Positions 22,300 to 39,849 of a DNA stretch of 64,000 nucleotides are shown here, in pieces. A model generated the notes under the pieces. The model made no database searches. It was not told where the DNA came from and saw nothing but the letters and a program-made list of their open reading frames with translations. This DNA comes from Salvia splendens (Eukaryota; Streptophyta; Magnoliopsida; Lamiales; Lamiaceae): positions 436,501 through 500,500 of the forward strand of contig NC_056034.1 of NCBI RefSeq assembly GCF_004379255.2, in the 5' to 3' direction. The translations under genes and the position numbers were made by a program. How positions within the stretch are numbered: the first letter of the stretch is position 1; the number at the start of each line of letters is the position of its first letter.

Positions 22300-23867
22300 T
22301 TCTTGTGTGTGTAATTTTTAGTTGATGAGATTGGTTTTCATAATTGAGGCCCATAGCTAAGGCCCATTTGAGTTGCTTCAATAATCCTTAATGTGCAATT
22401 TAGATTTAGTGGCTTTGTGTCTAAATTGGGAATAAGTTGTATCTTGTCTTCTTGTGGATTGTAATAATGTACTATTCTATAAAAATGAAAAAAAAAATGC
22501 AAGTTTTTAGCACGTTGTTACATGAAGAGTATTTTTAGCACATTATGACATTTGGAGACCGAAGATTTGAGAAATTTATAATAGTACATTTTTTTCATAA
22601 CAATCAAAAAAGATTTTCCATTTTTTTATGTATGACATAATTTATTTGACGAATTCTTACATCACAAGTAGTATGTATTTTGACCCTACACCTTTTTTGT
22701 TTTAAATCTTTTGTCATTATTTATTTTGGATCTAGAAATTAAATACTTACCACCCGGCCCAAATGTTATCGACAGGGGTCCATTTGGCGATTTAGTTTTC
22801 TGTACTCACACTTATATGTTTGATTTTATTTAATCTTAGTATTATACTATATTTGAATGTTTCACCCCAACCTACACTATATCATTCCAAATACTAAAGG
22901 CTATAACATGTCTTATTCTCTAATGTTTAATGCTACTGTTTTAAAATTTTGAACTTTATTTCAAATTATATGGAGTACTATTATCAAGTGATTCCTGTTA
23001 TTGTGGATTGGCAGATAGGAATGGCATGACATTATTGGGGATTGAAAGATAAGAATGAGATGAATTTGTAGGAGAGAGAAACTGAGAAATAACATTGACA
23101 GTCTAAAAAGGAGCATTAAGAAAGATAGGCTTAAGTAAGAAAATATATCATTGTTGTATATATTTGGAGATTTGGTCAAAATGAATAGTATATATAGAGG
23201 GCCCTTCTCATTAAAATTTCATTCATTATGCTCTCAAACTGTCGGCAAGGGTCGTTTGCTTTAATAATTTAGATAAATTGAATCTTATTCGATGTTCAGT
23301 GGGATTCATCATTATAGAACTTAATATGAGATACAACCAAGTTAAAACTTTATTTTTTATTCATACTCCGTTTAATTTTGTAGAGTTTTCAGTATTTTAT
23401 AAGTATGAGTTGTTATGCAAAAAACTTTATAAATTATTTTTAAAAAATTCTAAATTGAAAATTTAGAATATAGAACACCTATCAAAATAACTTTTTTCGT
23501 CTCGTCGAATTAGTTATGAATCATTTTTTTTTTGACAAAATTAATCTTAGCTAATTCTATCTTTGAGATAACGTTGTCTCAATTTAATATTGAGAAACAA
23601 ATTATCTCTACTGTAAAAGCGCGTACTCATCTGGAACAAATGTGAAAGCGCTTATCTCACACACGTTAATCCAGCCAGAGCACACTGTATTACTATCTCT
23701 ACAAAACTAATGGTTAAATAAAACAAAAGAAGCATCGAAGAAGAAGAAGAAGAATTCAAACAAATTAACAAACACAAAAAACACCCTTTCCAACTCCAAT
23801 AAATACCCCAACTCGAAAAATAACACAAACACCAAAACACGCCTTTTACGCAAACACAAACTCAGCC
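22300..23867. other. Intergenic region between the two PME genes
   Basis: The first few hundred bases are probably the PME 1 3-prime UTR and terminator (AT-rich with a poly-A stretch near 22491). From about 23690 the sequence is CA-rich and is likely the 5-prime UTR of PME 2. No other gene or clear transposon is seen. Confidence 0.55.
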
Positions 23868-26325
23868 ATGGACACCGTGAAGTCCTTCAAAGGCTACGGC
23901 AAAGTCGACGAGCGCGACGACACCGAGTTCCGTCGCAAAACTCGGAATCGTCTCATCATCCTCGCCATCTCAGCAATTCTTTTGATCGGCCTGATCACCG
24001 GAATTGTCGCCGGAATTTTATCTCACCGGAAAAACAACTCCGGCGAAAGTCCGGCGACCACCTCGGCGGCTCTGAAATCCCTCTGCAGCGCGACCGAGTA
24101 CCCCGAGTCGTGCGTCACGAGTTTGAGGTCCTCCAACTCGTCCGATCCGCAGACGATTTTCCGCTACTCGCTTTCCGTCGCTGCGGAGGCATTGGCGAAA
24201 GCATCCGACTTCGCGACGGAATACGTCCGCAAGCACGAAAGCCTCGGCGCGAGCGCTAGGCAGGCGCTGCAGGTCTGCAGCGCCGTGCTGGGCGACGCCG
24301 CGGACTCGCTGAGCGAGACCATCGACTCTGCCCACACCAGCGACGGAAAGCAGCTGCTTTCCGTCTCTGACAACCTGAGGACGTGGCTGAGCGCGGCGAT
24401 CACCGACCAGGACACGTGCCTCGATGCCCTCGACGAGGCAGGGGCGAATGCGACTGCGGTCAGAGATGACGTCAGGAAGTTGCTGGCGAACTCCACGGAG
24501 TTCGCCAGCAACAGCCTAGCGATCGTCACGAAGGTGGTCGGATTTCTCGGGGGGTTCGAGATTCCGGCGCACCGGCGGCTGCTGGGGGAGGCGGCGGATG
24601 GTTTTCCGGCGTGGGTCGGGGCGGCGGAGCGGCGGCTGCTGCAGGAGGAGAGGCCGAAGCCGGATGTGACTGTGGCGGCGGATGGCTCCGGCGATGTGAC
24701 GACGGTGAATGAGGCGGTGAAGAGGCTTAAGAAGAAGAGTAAGACGAGATTTGTGATATATGTGAAGGCCGGAGTGTATAAGGAGAATGTGTTGTTGGAG
24801 AAGGCGCATTGGAATGTGATGATCTACGGCGACGGCGCCGCTGCCACGGTTATTTCCGCCGACAAGAACAATGTCGACGGAGTGGCCACCTTCGACACCG
24901 CCACTTTCGGTTAGTGTTTCAGTCTCGTATTTTATTTTTTAAGTATTAATTTCAAATTTTAGTTGTGAGTATACAAATATAATGCAAGATGCAAATTAGG
25001 AACAAGTAATAGTGAATTTAGATATTGATTTTAAATTATTGTTTGGACTTTAGATTTAAAATTATAGCATCGATCAAATCTGAGGGAAGCACTCCAGTAA
25101 TTTGTGATCTGAAAATGTCAGATAACATGTGATTCAATTCAAATAATGCTTCAACTAGATCATGTTATAACATGTCATGAAAGTTTTGAGACACTACCAT
25201 GTGATTTTTTAGGTCAACGTCATTATATTTGTTGCTCTCACTTTGGTAGTCAAAATCATGAACCTCCACTTTTCATTTGTTAATTAAAAGTAGCAATATT
25301 TGATTTATTTATTTTATTCACTAAATGTGCATAATGTATGAATATGGTTAGTTACAATCATGTGTATTAAGTGTGTGTCTACACACTTATCTCATTTACA
25401 TTGATAAAAGTAATTTGAATTGTTTTTACGTTAATTACTTTTATTTTCTTTATATGTGTAGTTTCAGTGGTGGTGTGAGCAATCTAATCATATGCACTTA
25501 AACTTTGTTGTGAGTAATGATTTCACGTAGGTATAGAAATTATTCTATAATAGAGTACTTGCAAACCAAAATAAAATAATAACTCTTCAACATCTCTCTT
25601 AAGATTTGATATATTTTTAATAGCTAAAATAACTTTTTGGTGCAATAGCTGTTGCTGGCAAGGGATTTATAGCCCGGGACATAGGGTTCATAAACACGGC
25701 CGGGCCACACAAGCACCAGGCCGTGGCCCTCCGGTCGGGCTCCGACCAATCTGTCTTCCATCGGTGCTCCTTCGATGCTTACCAAGACACCCTCTACGCC
25801 CACTCCAATCGCCAGTTCTACCGCGAGTGCAACGTTACGGGTACCATCGACTTCATCTTCGGGAATGCTGCCGTCGTCTTCCAAAAGTGCAACATCATGC
25901 CTAGGCAGCCCATGGCCAATCAATTTGTGACCATCACTGCACAAGGCAAGAAAGACCCTAACCAAAACACTGGCATTTCCATCCAAAGATGTGTGATGGG
26001 CCCATTTGATAAGCTCACTGCACCAACTTATTTGGGCCGGCCTTGGAAAGATTACTCGACCACGATTGTCATGCACACCGAAATCGGCGTGTTTTTGAAC
26101 CCATTGGGCTGGATTTCTTGGGTAAACGGTGTCGACCCGCCCAACTCGATTTTTTATGCTGAGTATCAGAATACCGGGCCAGGGTCGAGCACTGCCGGTC
26201 GGGTTAAATGGGCCGGGTATAAGCCCACTCTCACAACGGCCGAGGCGTCTAAGTACACTGTGAATTCATTTATTCAAGGCCCATCTTGGTTGGCTGATTC
26301 AAATGTCGCTTTTGATTCCACATAA
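23868..26325 (+). CDS. Pectin methylesterase with inhibitor pro-region (PME 2)
   Basis: Type-I pectinesterase, 572 aa, from exons 23868-24909 and 25649-26325 joined in phase 1. A basic cytosolic start (MDTVKSFKGYGKVDE) is followed by a membrane segment at about residues 30-50 (LIILAISAILLIGLITGIVA). The PMEI pro-domain has LCSATEYPESC, LQVCSAVLGDA and DQDTCLDAL. Two RRLL motifs (HRRLLGEA and ERRLLQEE) precede the catalytic domain, which has HQAVALR, YQDTL, DFIFGNA and GRPWKDYSTTI. It de-esterifies pectin after secretion. It lies 1.57 kb downstream of PME 1 on the same strand but lacks the pro-domain intron of PME 1, and the catalytic domains are clearly diverged, so the duplication is old. 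It looks intact. Confidence 0.94.
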
Positions 26326-26916
26326 ATTAACATTTTTTTTGTTTAATTTTGATTTCGTCTCTCTATAACAACTTTGCATCGTAAAATTAATTTGCTTGGT
26401 ATTTTGAAAATTTGTAATTCCATCAAAACTTTATACGGTTGCTAGTTGATTATCATATAATTTATTTTGGTTGTTTTTTTTCTCTAGATTAGCTAGATGT
26501 ATAGTCGAGACCCTTTCAATTAAAAAAATCAAACTTCAAACTCCACACACAAAGCAAACACTATAAACATTTAAATGAAAAATAAAATATGTATCTAGCC
26601 GATCTTGGAACCTCCCCATTCGTTGACAGTTATATAGTAAATTATTAGTACTATAAATAAATAAAATTTAAATATTTTAATTTAAGTTTATAATGTTCAA
26701 AAATAGAACAAGGTTTTATTTTACCAGAATCTAACCAAAAGTGGGACCCAAATTTGAGTTATTGCAAAGCCTGTAAACTTTTCCTATAAATGACTGTTCG
26801 GCAAGAATCCTTAAAACATCGCCCTTTGCCATTTTCATCCAAAAGATTAAATCTTTCGGCAGCTGAGGATAAACCCAGAAATCCTTTTCCCGTTTCGATT
26901 CGTATAAATCAAAAAC
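26326..26916. other. Intergenic, PME 2 end to AlaAT start
   Basis: AT-rich. It should contain the PME 2 3-prime UTR and the promoter and 5-prime UTR of the aminotransferase. The last 100 bases (ccctttgccattttcatcc onward) look like a 5-prime UTR. No other feature is recognised. Confidence 0.5.
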
Positions 26917-31047
<4,131 letters not shown>

Positions 31048-31726
31048 GCAAAGCCCGATAGTTCGAATTCGACTTTCCAAGGTTATCTGTACAAACAATA
31101 TAGGGCAATAAAAATGCTTTTGGTGAGCAGATTTGGGTAGAGCTAAACATTATATTCCGAATTTTGGGTTCATAAATTGGTTGTTTCTCGACTTGGAAGG
31201 CTATTTTGTTGCTACGGTAAGAAATAAATTAGACTTTGATGTTCGATATGTTTCACTTGGAAATGTTTGTTGAGTCATTTTCATTTACGGTAAAAATCAA
31301 TATCAATATCAATATCAATATCAATATCAATATCAATATCAATTATTTTATTTTATATTATTTTTCTCCTACTATTTTTTCTATCATGCTTATTATCTCT
31401 CCACTTAATTAAGTGGACATTCATTTCTTATGTGTCCAAAACTAAAAATCAAAAGATACATTGCAACAAAGGAGATTAGTTATTAGCGTTATACATAGCT
31501 CCAACATAAAAGTACTTAATACGAAAGCTAAGTAAATAATGAAATGAAAAAAAAGGTTTTAAATTTAGAAATGTAAGGTTATAACGTTAAGTCAGAAAAA
31601 TACTGTAATGAAAAAAAGAGGAAAATTAAGGTTTAAACTACTAACATATAGAGTAGCACTACAAAATGAGTTCAAACATTGCAGCAACAGAAAAGCCAAC
31701 AGAAAATAGACCAATCCCTCTTTCTC
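31048..31726. other. Convergent 3-prime region with simple repeat
   Basis: Holds the 3-prime ends of the aminotransferase (plus) and the proteasome gene (minus). A hexanucleotide microsatellite (atcaat repeated about eight times) lies at 31297-31343. No further gene is seen. Confidence 0.7.
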
Positions 31727-34368
<2,642 letters not shown>

Positions 34369-35724
34369 TTTCGATTGCGTAAACACAAAGCCTCAAAAGT
34401 TCCTGCGCACAGATCAAAGAAACAGCTCAATTACGATGAATCAAATAGAATTGCATTCTTACAGTAACTAATCTTCGCGATTTGAGCAGAAGAAAACTTG
34501 AAACGGATCTGAATCCGACAAACCTTAACTCACCAAAGAAGAAAGCGATATTTTCAATAAATTCGGAGTGAACTTCACTTTTATATTTCTGCAACTGAGC
34601 TTTTTCCTTCGTGTCTAGCAAGAAAATAGGGAAGATCCGAAACTCAAAATGGGTTGATATTCGGGTTACCAGGAAGAGTTAGCGGGTTTGGGTTTGATGG
34701 GATGGGCCAAACGACCGTATATAATTCGATTCATGTAAACCAATTTTCATGTAATGTGCCATTGGCCCAATTAAAATTTTCAACTTGGGCCCAATATAAA
34801 TAAAAAAGATTACTATATTAGTATCGACTATGGAGTATAATTTATTTATAGTTGATAATTACTTTTATCGTTTATAAATAGAAATTTCTTTTTCTAATGA
34901 GTATGAGTGTACATGTATTGACATAATATTCATAAATGGCCCAATAAAAATACTTGTTCATTATTCGAGCAACTTCATAAATTTTCCCACTCATCCACAC
35001 ACAAGTTGCAACTTTGGTTGGTGTTCGATTTGATAAATTAGATAGAATTAAGTCATATGATGTTGTTCGATTAGATAGATATGACTTGATACTTAATCTT
35101 GAGACAATATTAAGTAGGATTAGTCTTGGTCTTTCTTTATGACAATTACTCGGGGATAATCTTGGACCAATTTAATTTCAGCAATTTTAAAACAAGTTAA
35201 TTTCGATCAATTAAACACCCAATAATTTTTTCTTCTTATCTAAATTTGTTTTATTTATATCCTTAATTCAAGGATTAAATGGTCTCAATATTCTAATACT
35301 ATAACTTTTGCCTAGCTTTATATCTTCTTACCCAATATTCTAATATAGCATGATTTTTTTTCACCATTTGAGGTTGACCAAGAAACCAAATTATTGATGT
35401 TACTACGTTGGATCTATTTATTTAAAAAAACTATCACTTGCCTCTATAGGTGAAGGTGTCGATTAGTTAATGGCTAATCATCTCGAATAGTCATCACAAT
35501 CACATTGCGAGTATGAGGTTACTAGTTTGAAAATAGAGACTAATAGAACCAAATATTTTTTTATATTCCACATATGAAATCATTAGAGTTTACCACAGAA
35601 GAAAAAAGAAAATTATTTGAAGAAAGAAACATTAGATCTCAAGAAGTCAAATGAAATGCATATAACATTTGATATTTTATTATACTATTCTGCATCTGTC
35701 AAATCTTAACTTGGTGCTTAGTGA
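34369..35724. other. Proteasome gene promoter side and MITE remnants
   Basis: The first 250 bp or so should be the 5-prime UTR and promoter of the minus-strand proteasome gene. Around 35020-35223 there is a weak inverted pair (ttggtgttcgatttgataaa against atcaattaaacacccaa), a likely small MITE. The rest is AT-rich up to the retrotransposon target duplication. Confidence 0.5.
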
Positions 35725-35729
35725 TGAGG
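35725..35729. repeat. Target-site duplication (left), TGAGG
   Basis: TGAGG at 35725-35729 is repeated at 42801-42805 directly outside the right LTR. This is the 5-bp duplication made by retrotransposon integrase and proves that 35730-42800 inserted as one unit. Confidence 0.95.
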
Positions 35730-35883
35730 TGATGCGAAGCATATTTCTTATACTTTTCCCCCCTAAACTACACACTTTCCATGTACTTGTAACTCATCAA
35801 AGTGTATTTGTAGGGAAGTTTAGGAGAGTTGGAAGCTGGAAGTTCGCAGGTGAAATGGGCAAAGCATGCAGAGATAAGGAATT

Positions 35884-36072
35884 CGCCCGGTCGGGCGATT
35901 CTGAGCTTCAAAAACGCCCGGTCGGGCGTTACGCATGAGGATTCCAGAAAGTTCGCCCGGTCGGGCGATTATTGACGACACAAAACGCCCGGTCGGGCGT
36001 TTCCCCACGATACCTCCAGTAGCACTTCGCCCGGTCGGGCGTTTCTACCCTTTGAATTCGCCCGGTCGGGCG
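35884..36072. promoter_or_regulatory. Six-copy CGCCCGGTCGGGCG array in LTR U3
   Basis: The 14-bp inverted repeat CGCCCG-GT-CGGGCG occurs unchanged at 35884, 35915, 35954, 35986, 36028 and 36059, spaced 31, 39, 32, 42 and 31 bp. Flanks vary between TT..AT, AA..TT and TT..TT. The last copy ends about 46 bp upstream of the TATA-like box, so the array sits where a promoter or enhancer is expected. Each copy can form a six-pair stem and has several CpG sites. The right LTR has the same array at 41670-41858. Confidence 0.85.
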
Positions 36073-36117
36073 TTTCAGTCGCGCAACTGCGATTTGGCAG
36101 TTTAGTCGACGGTTGAG

Positions 36118-36127
36118 TATAAAAAAT
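36118..36127 (+). promoter_or_regulatory. Probable LTR TATA box
   Basis: tataaaaaat lies directly downstream of the GC-rich array in otherwise mixed sequence, making it the likely core promoter. Transcription (start of R) would begin roughly 25-35 bp later. The right LTR has the same box at 41904-41913. Confidence 0.65.
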
Positions 36128-37019
36128 AAGCGAAAAAGGAATCAGATGGGGGGGGAACGAGACAGAGAAGAGAGACAGAGGGAGAGAAAGGAGGAGAGGA
36201 AGAAGAGAAGGAAGGCATTCCGGCCATTATTCCGACCATCCATTCCCGAATCCCGACTCCACTCGACGAGAGCATCACACCTATGGTTTTATTTCTACAT
36301 TCTACCATGTGTATAGGCTAGGCTCTCTTTGTTGCTCCGAGTTGTAATCTAGGCTTGTGTATTTGTTTTAACACCTTGAATCGTATGTTTGATACCAACA
36401 ATGTGTTTGATAATTAAAATGCTACGTTTTTGGCTAATGATGTAGTGTTGTTAAATCTTAACTATTGTCTCTTTAACATAGCTTAGGATTGATCGTTTGT
36501 TGGTATGCTTTCGATTTAGAACTGTTCAGGGGATAAATTGATAGTGGATTAGGTAAGTGATTATAGTAGACGACATTTATTCCCGCGCATCCGCAGGAAT
36601 TAAATGTCGTTGAAAGTTGGTTCATGGAACAAGTGTTCAGCTGACTGTGAACTATACGTCGTAGACATGTTCAGTGCACGCGATTAGGTTGATAATTATA
36701 ATCCCGTCGTATGTTTCGTTGTAAATGGTGTAAAACAACGCAAGCTTAGTGAGCAACTTGGAGTGACCTGTCTTTCTCGTGTCAAAAATCTCATTTTAGT
36801 AGCTTAATTTAGTTAACCATCTCAAAATCAAAACAAAATCTTTATATGCTTTGTGTAGTCATATTAAGTGTAAGCAATCTTGCCTCCCTGTGGATCGACA
36901 CTTGAAATACTACTACGATACTGTATTCTTGCAGTAGTGTAGTATTATTAGAGTTAAAATAATTGAACTTGATAATCTTTATACATTGATTAAGAACTCT
37001 AAAATATCACATCAAGTTT

Positions 37020-37037
37020 TGGCGCCGTTGCCGGGGA
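37020..37037 (+). other. Primer-binding site (Asp-tRNA type)
   Basis: TGGCGCCGTTGCCGGGGA lies 5 bp after the left LTR. It is complementary to the 3-prime end expected for plant tRNA-Asp including CCA, the primer used by Athila-type elements. It marks the start of minus-strand DNA synthesis. Confidence 0.88.
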
Positions 37038-37351
37038 GGCAATAGCTTGTTTATGCTTAAGTATTTTAGTTTTTATTTCGTTTTGTTTGATTTTTCTTTT
37101 TGAGTTTTTTTAGGTACATTGTTCGTGTTCTACGGTGTGATAGCCATCTACCACGTCCGGACTTGAAGACGAAGGAGTGTATTATTTAAGGTAATTTTTA
37201 CCTAACTCTTAGTTTAGTTTTTAGGTAGTTTAGTTTTTCACTTAAGCACACACTTTTTATAGTACTTACCCCGAAGTTGTCGAGAGGTCTCGCTTTCGGT
37301 AATTAGGAAATATATTGTGCTTGTGCTTGGTGTATTTTCTGTTGTGTAGAT

Positions 37352-37372
37352 AAAAAAAAAAAAAAAAAAAAA
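37352..37372. repeat. Poly-A run, 21 bp
   Basis: A homopolymer directly upstream of the gag start in the retrotransposon leader. Its length may be unstable in cloning or sequencing. Confidence 0.9.
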
Positions 37373-37383
37373 GAAAGTCGTGA

Positions 37384-39849
37384 ATGCACACGAGATCTCA
37401 GGGTACACCGCCTTTCGGATTACTCTGTTATCAAAGAAGGAAAGGGTCAGGAAGTTCAGCCGGGTTTGAAATTCAACAGGATTCGCCGAGTCCAATCAGA
37501 GATAACCCATTGTTTGAGAATAGTGACAGTGATCTGGAAGCTGAGTCGATGGCCGACAATAATAACAACAACGCTGTCCCACCACCCGTTGTGAGGTTTG
37601 GCGACACTCTTAGATCGGGAATTGAGTACCCCGGAGAGTTTGCTTATGCGAACAACAACATCAACATTCCACCTCACTACATTAGTTTGGTGAATGGGGG
37701 GAATCTTTTCCATGGACGGGATGATGAAGACCCGATGAGCCACCTCAATGCCTTCTACGAGTTGACGAACTCTCACAGACCCCCGAATGTGGAACACAAT
37801 CTGATCAAGAGGGTCTTATTCCCATTCTCTCTGAGGGAGAAAGCAAGAGCTTGGTATGACTCTATACCGGGCTACAACATTGAAACATTCCAAGAGTTGA
37901 AGACGTTGTTCCTCTTAGAATATAATTCCCCGATGAAGATCGAGAAATTGAGAGAAGAGATCACTTCTTTCCATCAAAAGTATGATGAGTCCTTTGCAGA
38001 AGCTTGGAAGAGATTCACAGACCTGATAAGGAAATGCCCGAGCCATGGTCTAGCTCCGGGGCATGACCTTTTGAAATTCTACAAGGGACTCAACAATGAA
38101 GGCACGGGACTAGTTACTGCAGGCTCTAATGGAAACCTGGATGACTTAACGCATGAGGATGTGAGAGCCTTATTCCAAAGGTTGGCTAACAATCAACGGA
38201 ACTGGCACAACCCAAGGAGAGCAGCAGAGAAAGGAGGAGACACATTCGGTGCTACAAAGGATGCAGAGAGAGTATCTGCAATTGAAGCTCAATTGGCAGA
38301 TATAAGCACCCAGATGTCGTCGATGACAAAGGCAGTGAAATCGCTGCAACTGACTCCTCAACCCAAAGCAGTGGCAGTGATGAGATGTGGATTGTGTCAA
38401 GGAGGGCATCATACTGATCAATGTTCTAGTCTTCAAGGACCACCAATCGAGGATGTGAACTACATTGGCAACAATTGCCAAGGGTTTAACCAAGGCAACC
38501 AATACAGCAATCAGCAGAATTGGAGGCCTCAGCAATCGAACTGGAATCAAAGTGGTCCTAGCAACAACTCGGGGAACCAATGGAGGACAAACACTCAACC
38601 CCCGGGTTATGAGAAGAAGCCATCGGTAGAAGATCAATTGGGACAGATACTCTCCTTCATGACCAAGAGTCAAAAGGAGAATGAGAGCTTCAAAGAAAGG
38701 ACGGTAGAGAAGTTTGGTCAGATGGAGGCTACATTGAGGAATCTCGAGACTCAAATTGGGCAGATTGCTACAGCATCTCACACAAGAATCCCGAATACCA
38801 TCCCAAGCAATACGGTGCCTAATCCTAAGGGCTATGAGCAGTGCAAGGCAGTTAAGCTAAGAAGTGGTCGCGAGTTAGGTTCGACACCATTAATTGACGG
38901 CCAAGGTACTTCCGGCATCTCACACGCGGGGGCGGATGAGATGTTAGGCTTGCATTCCTCGCACGCACGGGCGGACGAGGTATGTAAGGGAGGTCCCAAG
39001 TTGGTGCAGGGTGCCCAACATGGTCAAGTTCAGGCTGCATCTGGCAGCAAGAAGTATGGTGAAGAATCCGATTCAAGTGGAAAAATTCGAGTAGAGAAGG
39101 ATATCCGCAAAAAGATCCCGCTAAGTCCGGCAATGGACCCGAAGTGTCCATTTAATTTTCCAGATTTTATCCCCCCGCCTCCTTTCCCAATCGAGAAGAA
39201 GAAGACAAAGAAAATAACTCAAGAGAAAGGACTCGATTGGATGATGAGTATCATTAGGAAAGTCAGAGTAGATGTGTCCTTAGTGGATTTGTTCCTACAC
39301 TTTCCTAAATTCTCCAAGTTTTTTAAGGACCTTATCGCAAAAAAGGAGAAGATACAAGAGGATGGTGTGGTGAGATTGAGCGCATTTTGCTCACAATTGG
39401 TGAAGGGGAAGATACCTGCGAAGAGACGAGACCCTGGGAGTTGTGTGATCCCATGTGAGATGGGAGATAAAAAGTTCCCAAAGTGCCTACTTGATCAAGG
39501 CTCGGGAATATCATTGATGGCTCTGAAGACGGCGAGGTCAATCGGTCTACAAGCGAGGATTGAGTCAATCGATATTGAGCTACAATTGGCGGATCACTCA
39601 ATTGTGAAGCCACTAGGGATCATCAAGGATGTCTTGGTGAAGGTGGACAAGTTTGTACTCCCGGTCGACTTTATTGTCCTAGAGATGGAAGAGGACAAGG
39701 ACATGCCTATCCTCTTTGGTAGGCCATTCTTAGCGACCGGGGATGTTGTGATTAAGACCAAGACAAACACGGTGGTGTTTCGAGTAGATGGTGAAGAGCT
39801 GGTGATCAAGCAAGAGAAGGCGGGGAAGCGCCTATTGGAGCCTGGATAG
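37384..39849 (+). CDS. Retrotransposon gag-protease polyprotein
   Basis: Uninterrupted 821-aa ORF. Residues about 100-240 form a retrotransposon gag domain (FPFSLREKARAWYDSIPG, FHQKYDESFAEAWKRFTDL, HGLAPGHDLLKFYKGLN). A possible zinc knuckle CGLCQGGHHTDQC begins at residue 335, with CX2C spacing and a shorter second half than the usual CCHC. A glutamine/asparagine-rich stretch and a coiled-coil-like segment follow. The C-terminus has retropepsin-like sequence: LLDQGSGISLM (D at residue 704, in place of the common D-L/T/S-G) and MPILFGRPFLATGDVVI. No polymerase follows. It would make the particle shell. Starting at 37384 gives MHTRSQG, a usual N-terminus for this class. The full-length frame in such a young element suggests the protein is still made. 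Confidence 0.88.
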   Translation: MHTRSQGTPPFGLLCYQRRKGSGSSAGFEIQQDSPSPIRDNPLFENSDSDLEAESMADNNNNNAVPPPVVRFGDTLRSGIEYPGEFAYANNNINIPPHYISLVNGGNLFHGRDDEDPMSHLNAFYELTNSHRPPNVEHNLIKRVLFPFSLREKARAWYDSIPGYNIETFQELKTLFLLEYNSPMKIEKLREEITSFHQKYDESFAEAWKRFTDLIRKCPSHGLAPGHDLLKFYKGLNNEGTGLVTAGSNGNLDDLTHEDVRALFQRLANNQRNWHNPRRAAEKGGDTFGATKDAERVSAIEAQLADISTQMSSMTKAVKSLQLTPQPKAVAVMRCGLCQGGHHTDQCSSLQGPPIEDVNYIGNNCQGFNQGNQYSNQQNWRPQQSNWNQSGPSNNSGNQWRTNTQPPGYEKKPSVEDQLGQILSFMTKSQKENESFKERTVEKFGQMEATLRNLETQIGQIATASHTRIPNTIPSNTVPNPKGYEQCKAVKLRSGRELGSTPLIDGQGTSGISHAGADEMLGLHSSHARADEVCKGGPKLVQGAQHGQVQAASGSKKYGEESDSSGKIRVEKDIRKKIPLSPAMDPKCPFNFPDFIPPPPFPIEKKKTKKITQEKGLDWMMSIIRKVRVDVSLVDLFLHFPKFSKFFKDLIAKKEKIQEDGVVRLSAFCSQLVKGKIPAKRRDPGSCVIPCEMGDKKFPKCLLDQGSGISLMALKTARSIGLQARIESIDIELQLADHSIVKPLGIIKDVLVKVDKFVLPVDFIVLEMEEDKDMPILFGRPFLATGDVVIKTKTNTVVFRVDGEELVIKQEKAGKRLLEPG

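Larger units (their letters stand above)
35730..37014 (+). repeat. Left LTR (1285 bp)
   Basis: Identical by eye to 41516-42800 except one base. Contains a six-copy motif array (35884-36072), a TATA-like tataaaaaat (36118-36127) and a purine-rich stretch after it. Short ORFs in it occur in both LTRs and are not genes. Confidence 0.95.

Noticed and set aside
35884..36072. Regularly spaced short repeats that resemble a CRISPR array
   Set aside because: The repeat is only 14 bp, spacing varies from 31 to 42 bp, it lies in a plant LTR and is copied in the other LTR. It is an LTR promoter-region array.
35820..36316. Short ORFs in both LTRs
   Set aside because: They occur identically in both LTRs, span the motif array or the purine-rich leader, and have no domain.
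37456..38781. Antisense ORFs over the retrotransposon gag
   Set aside because: They have no recognisable domain and are mirror images of the gag frame.
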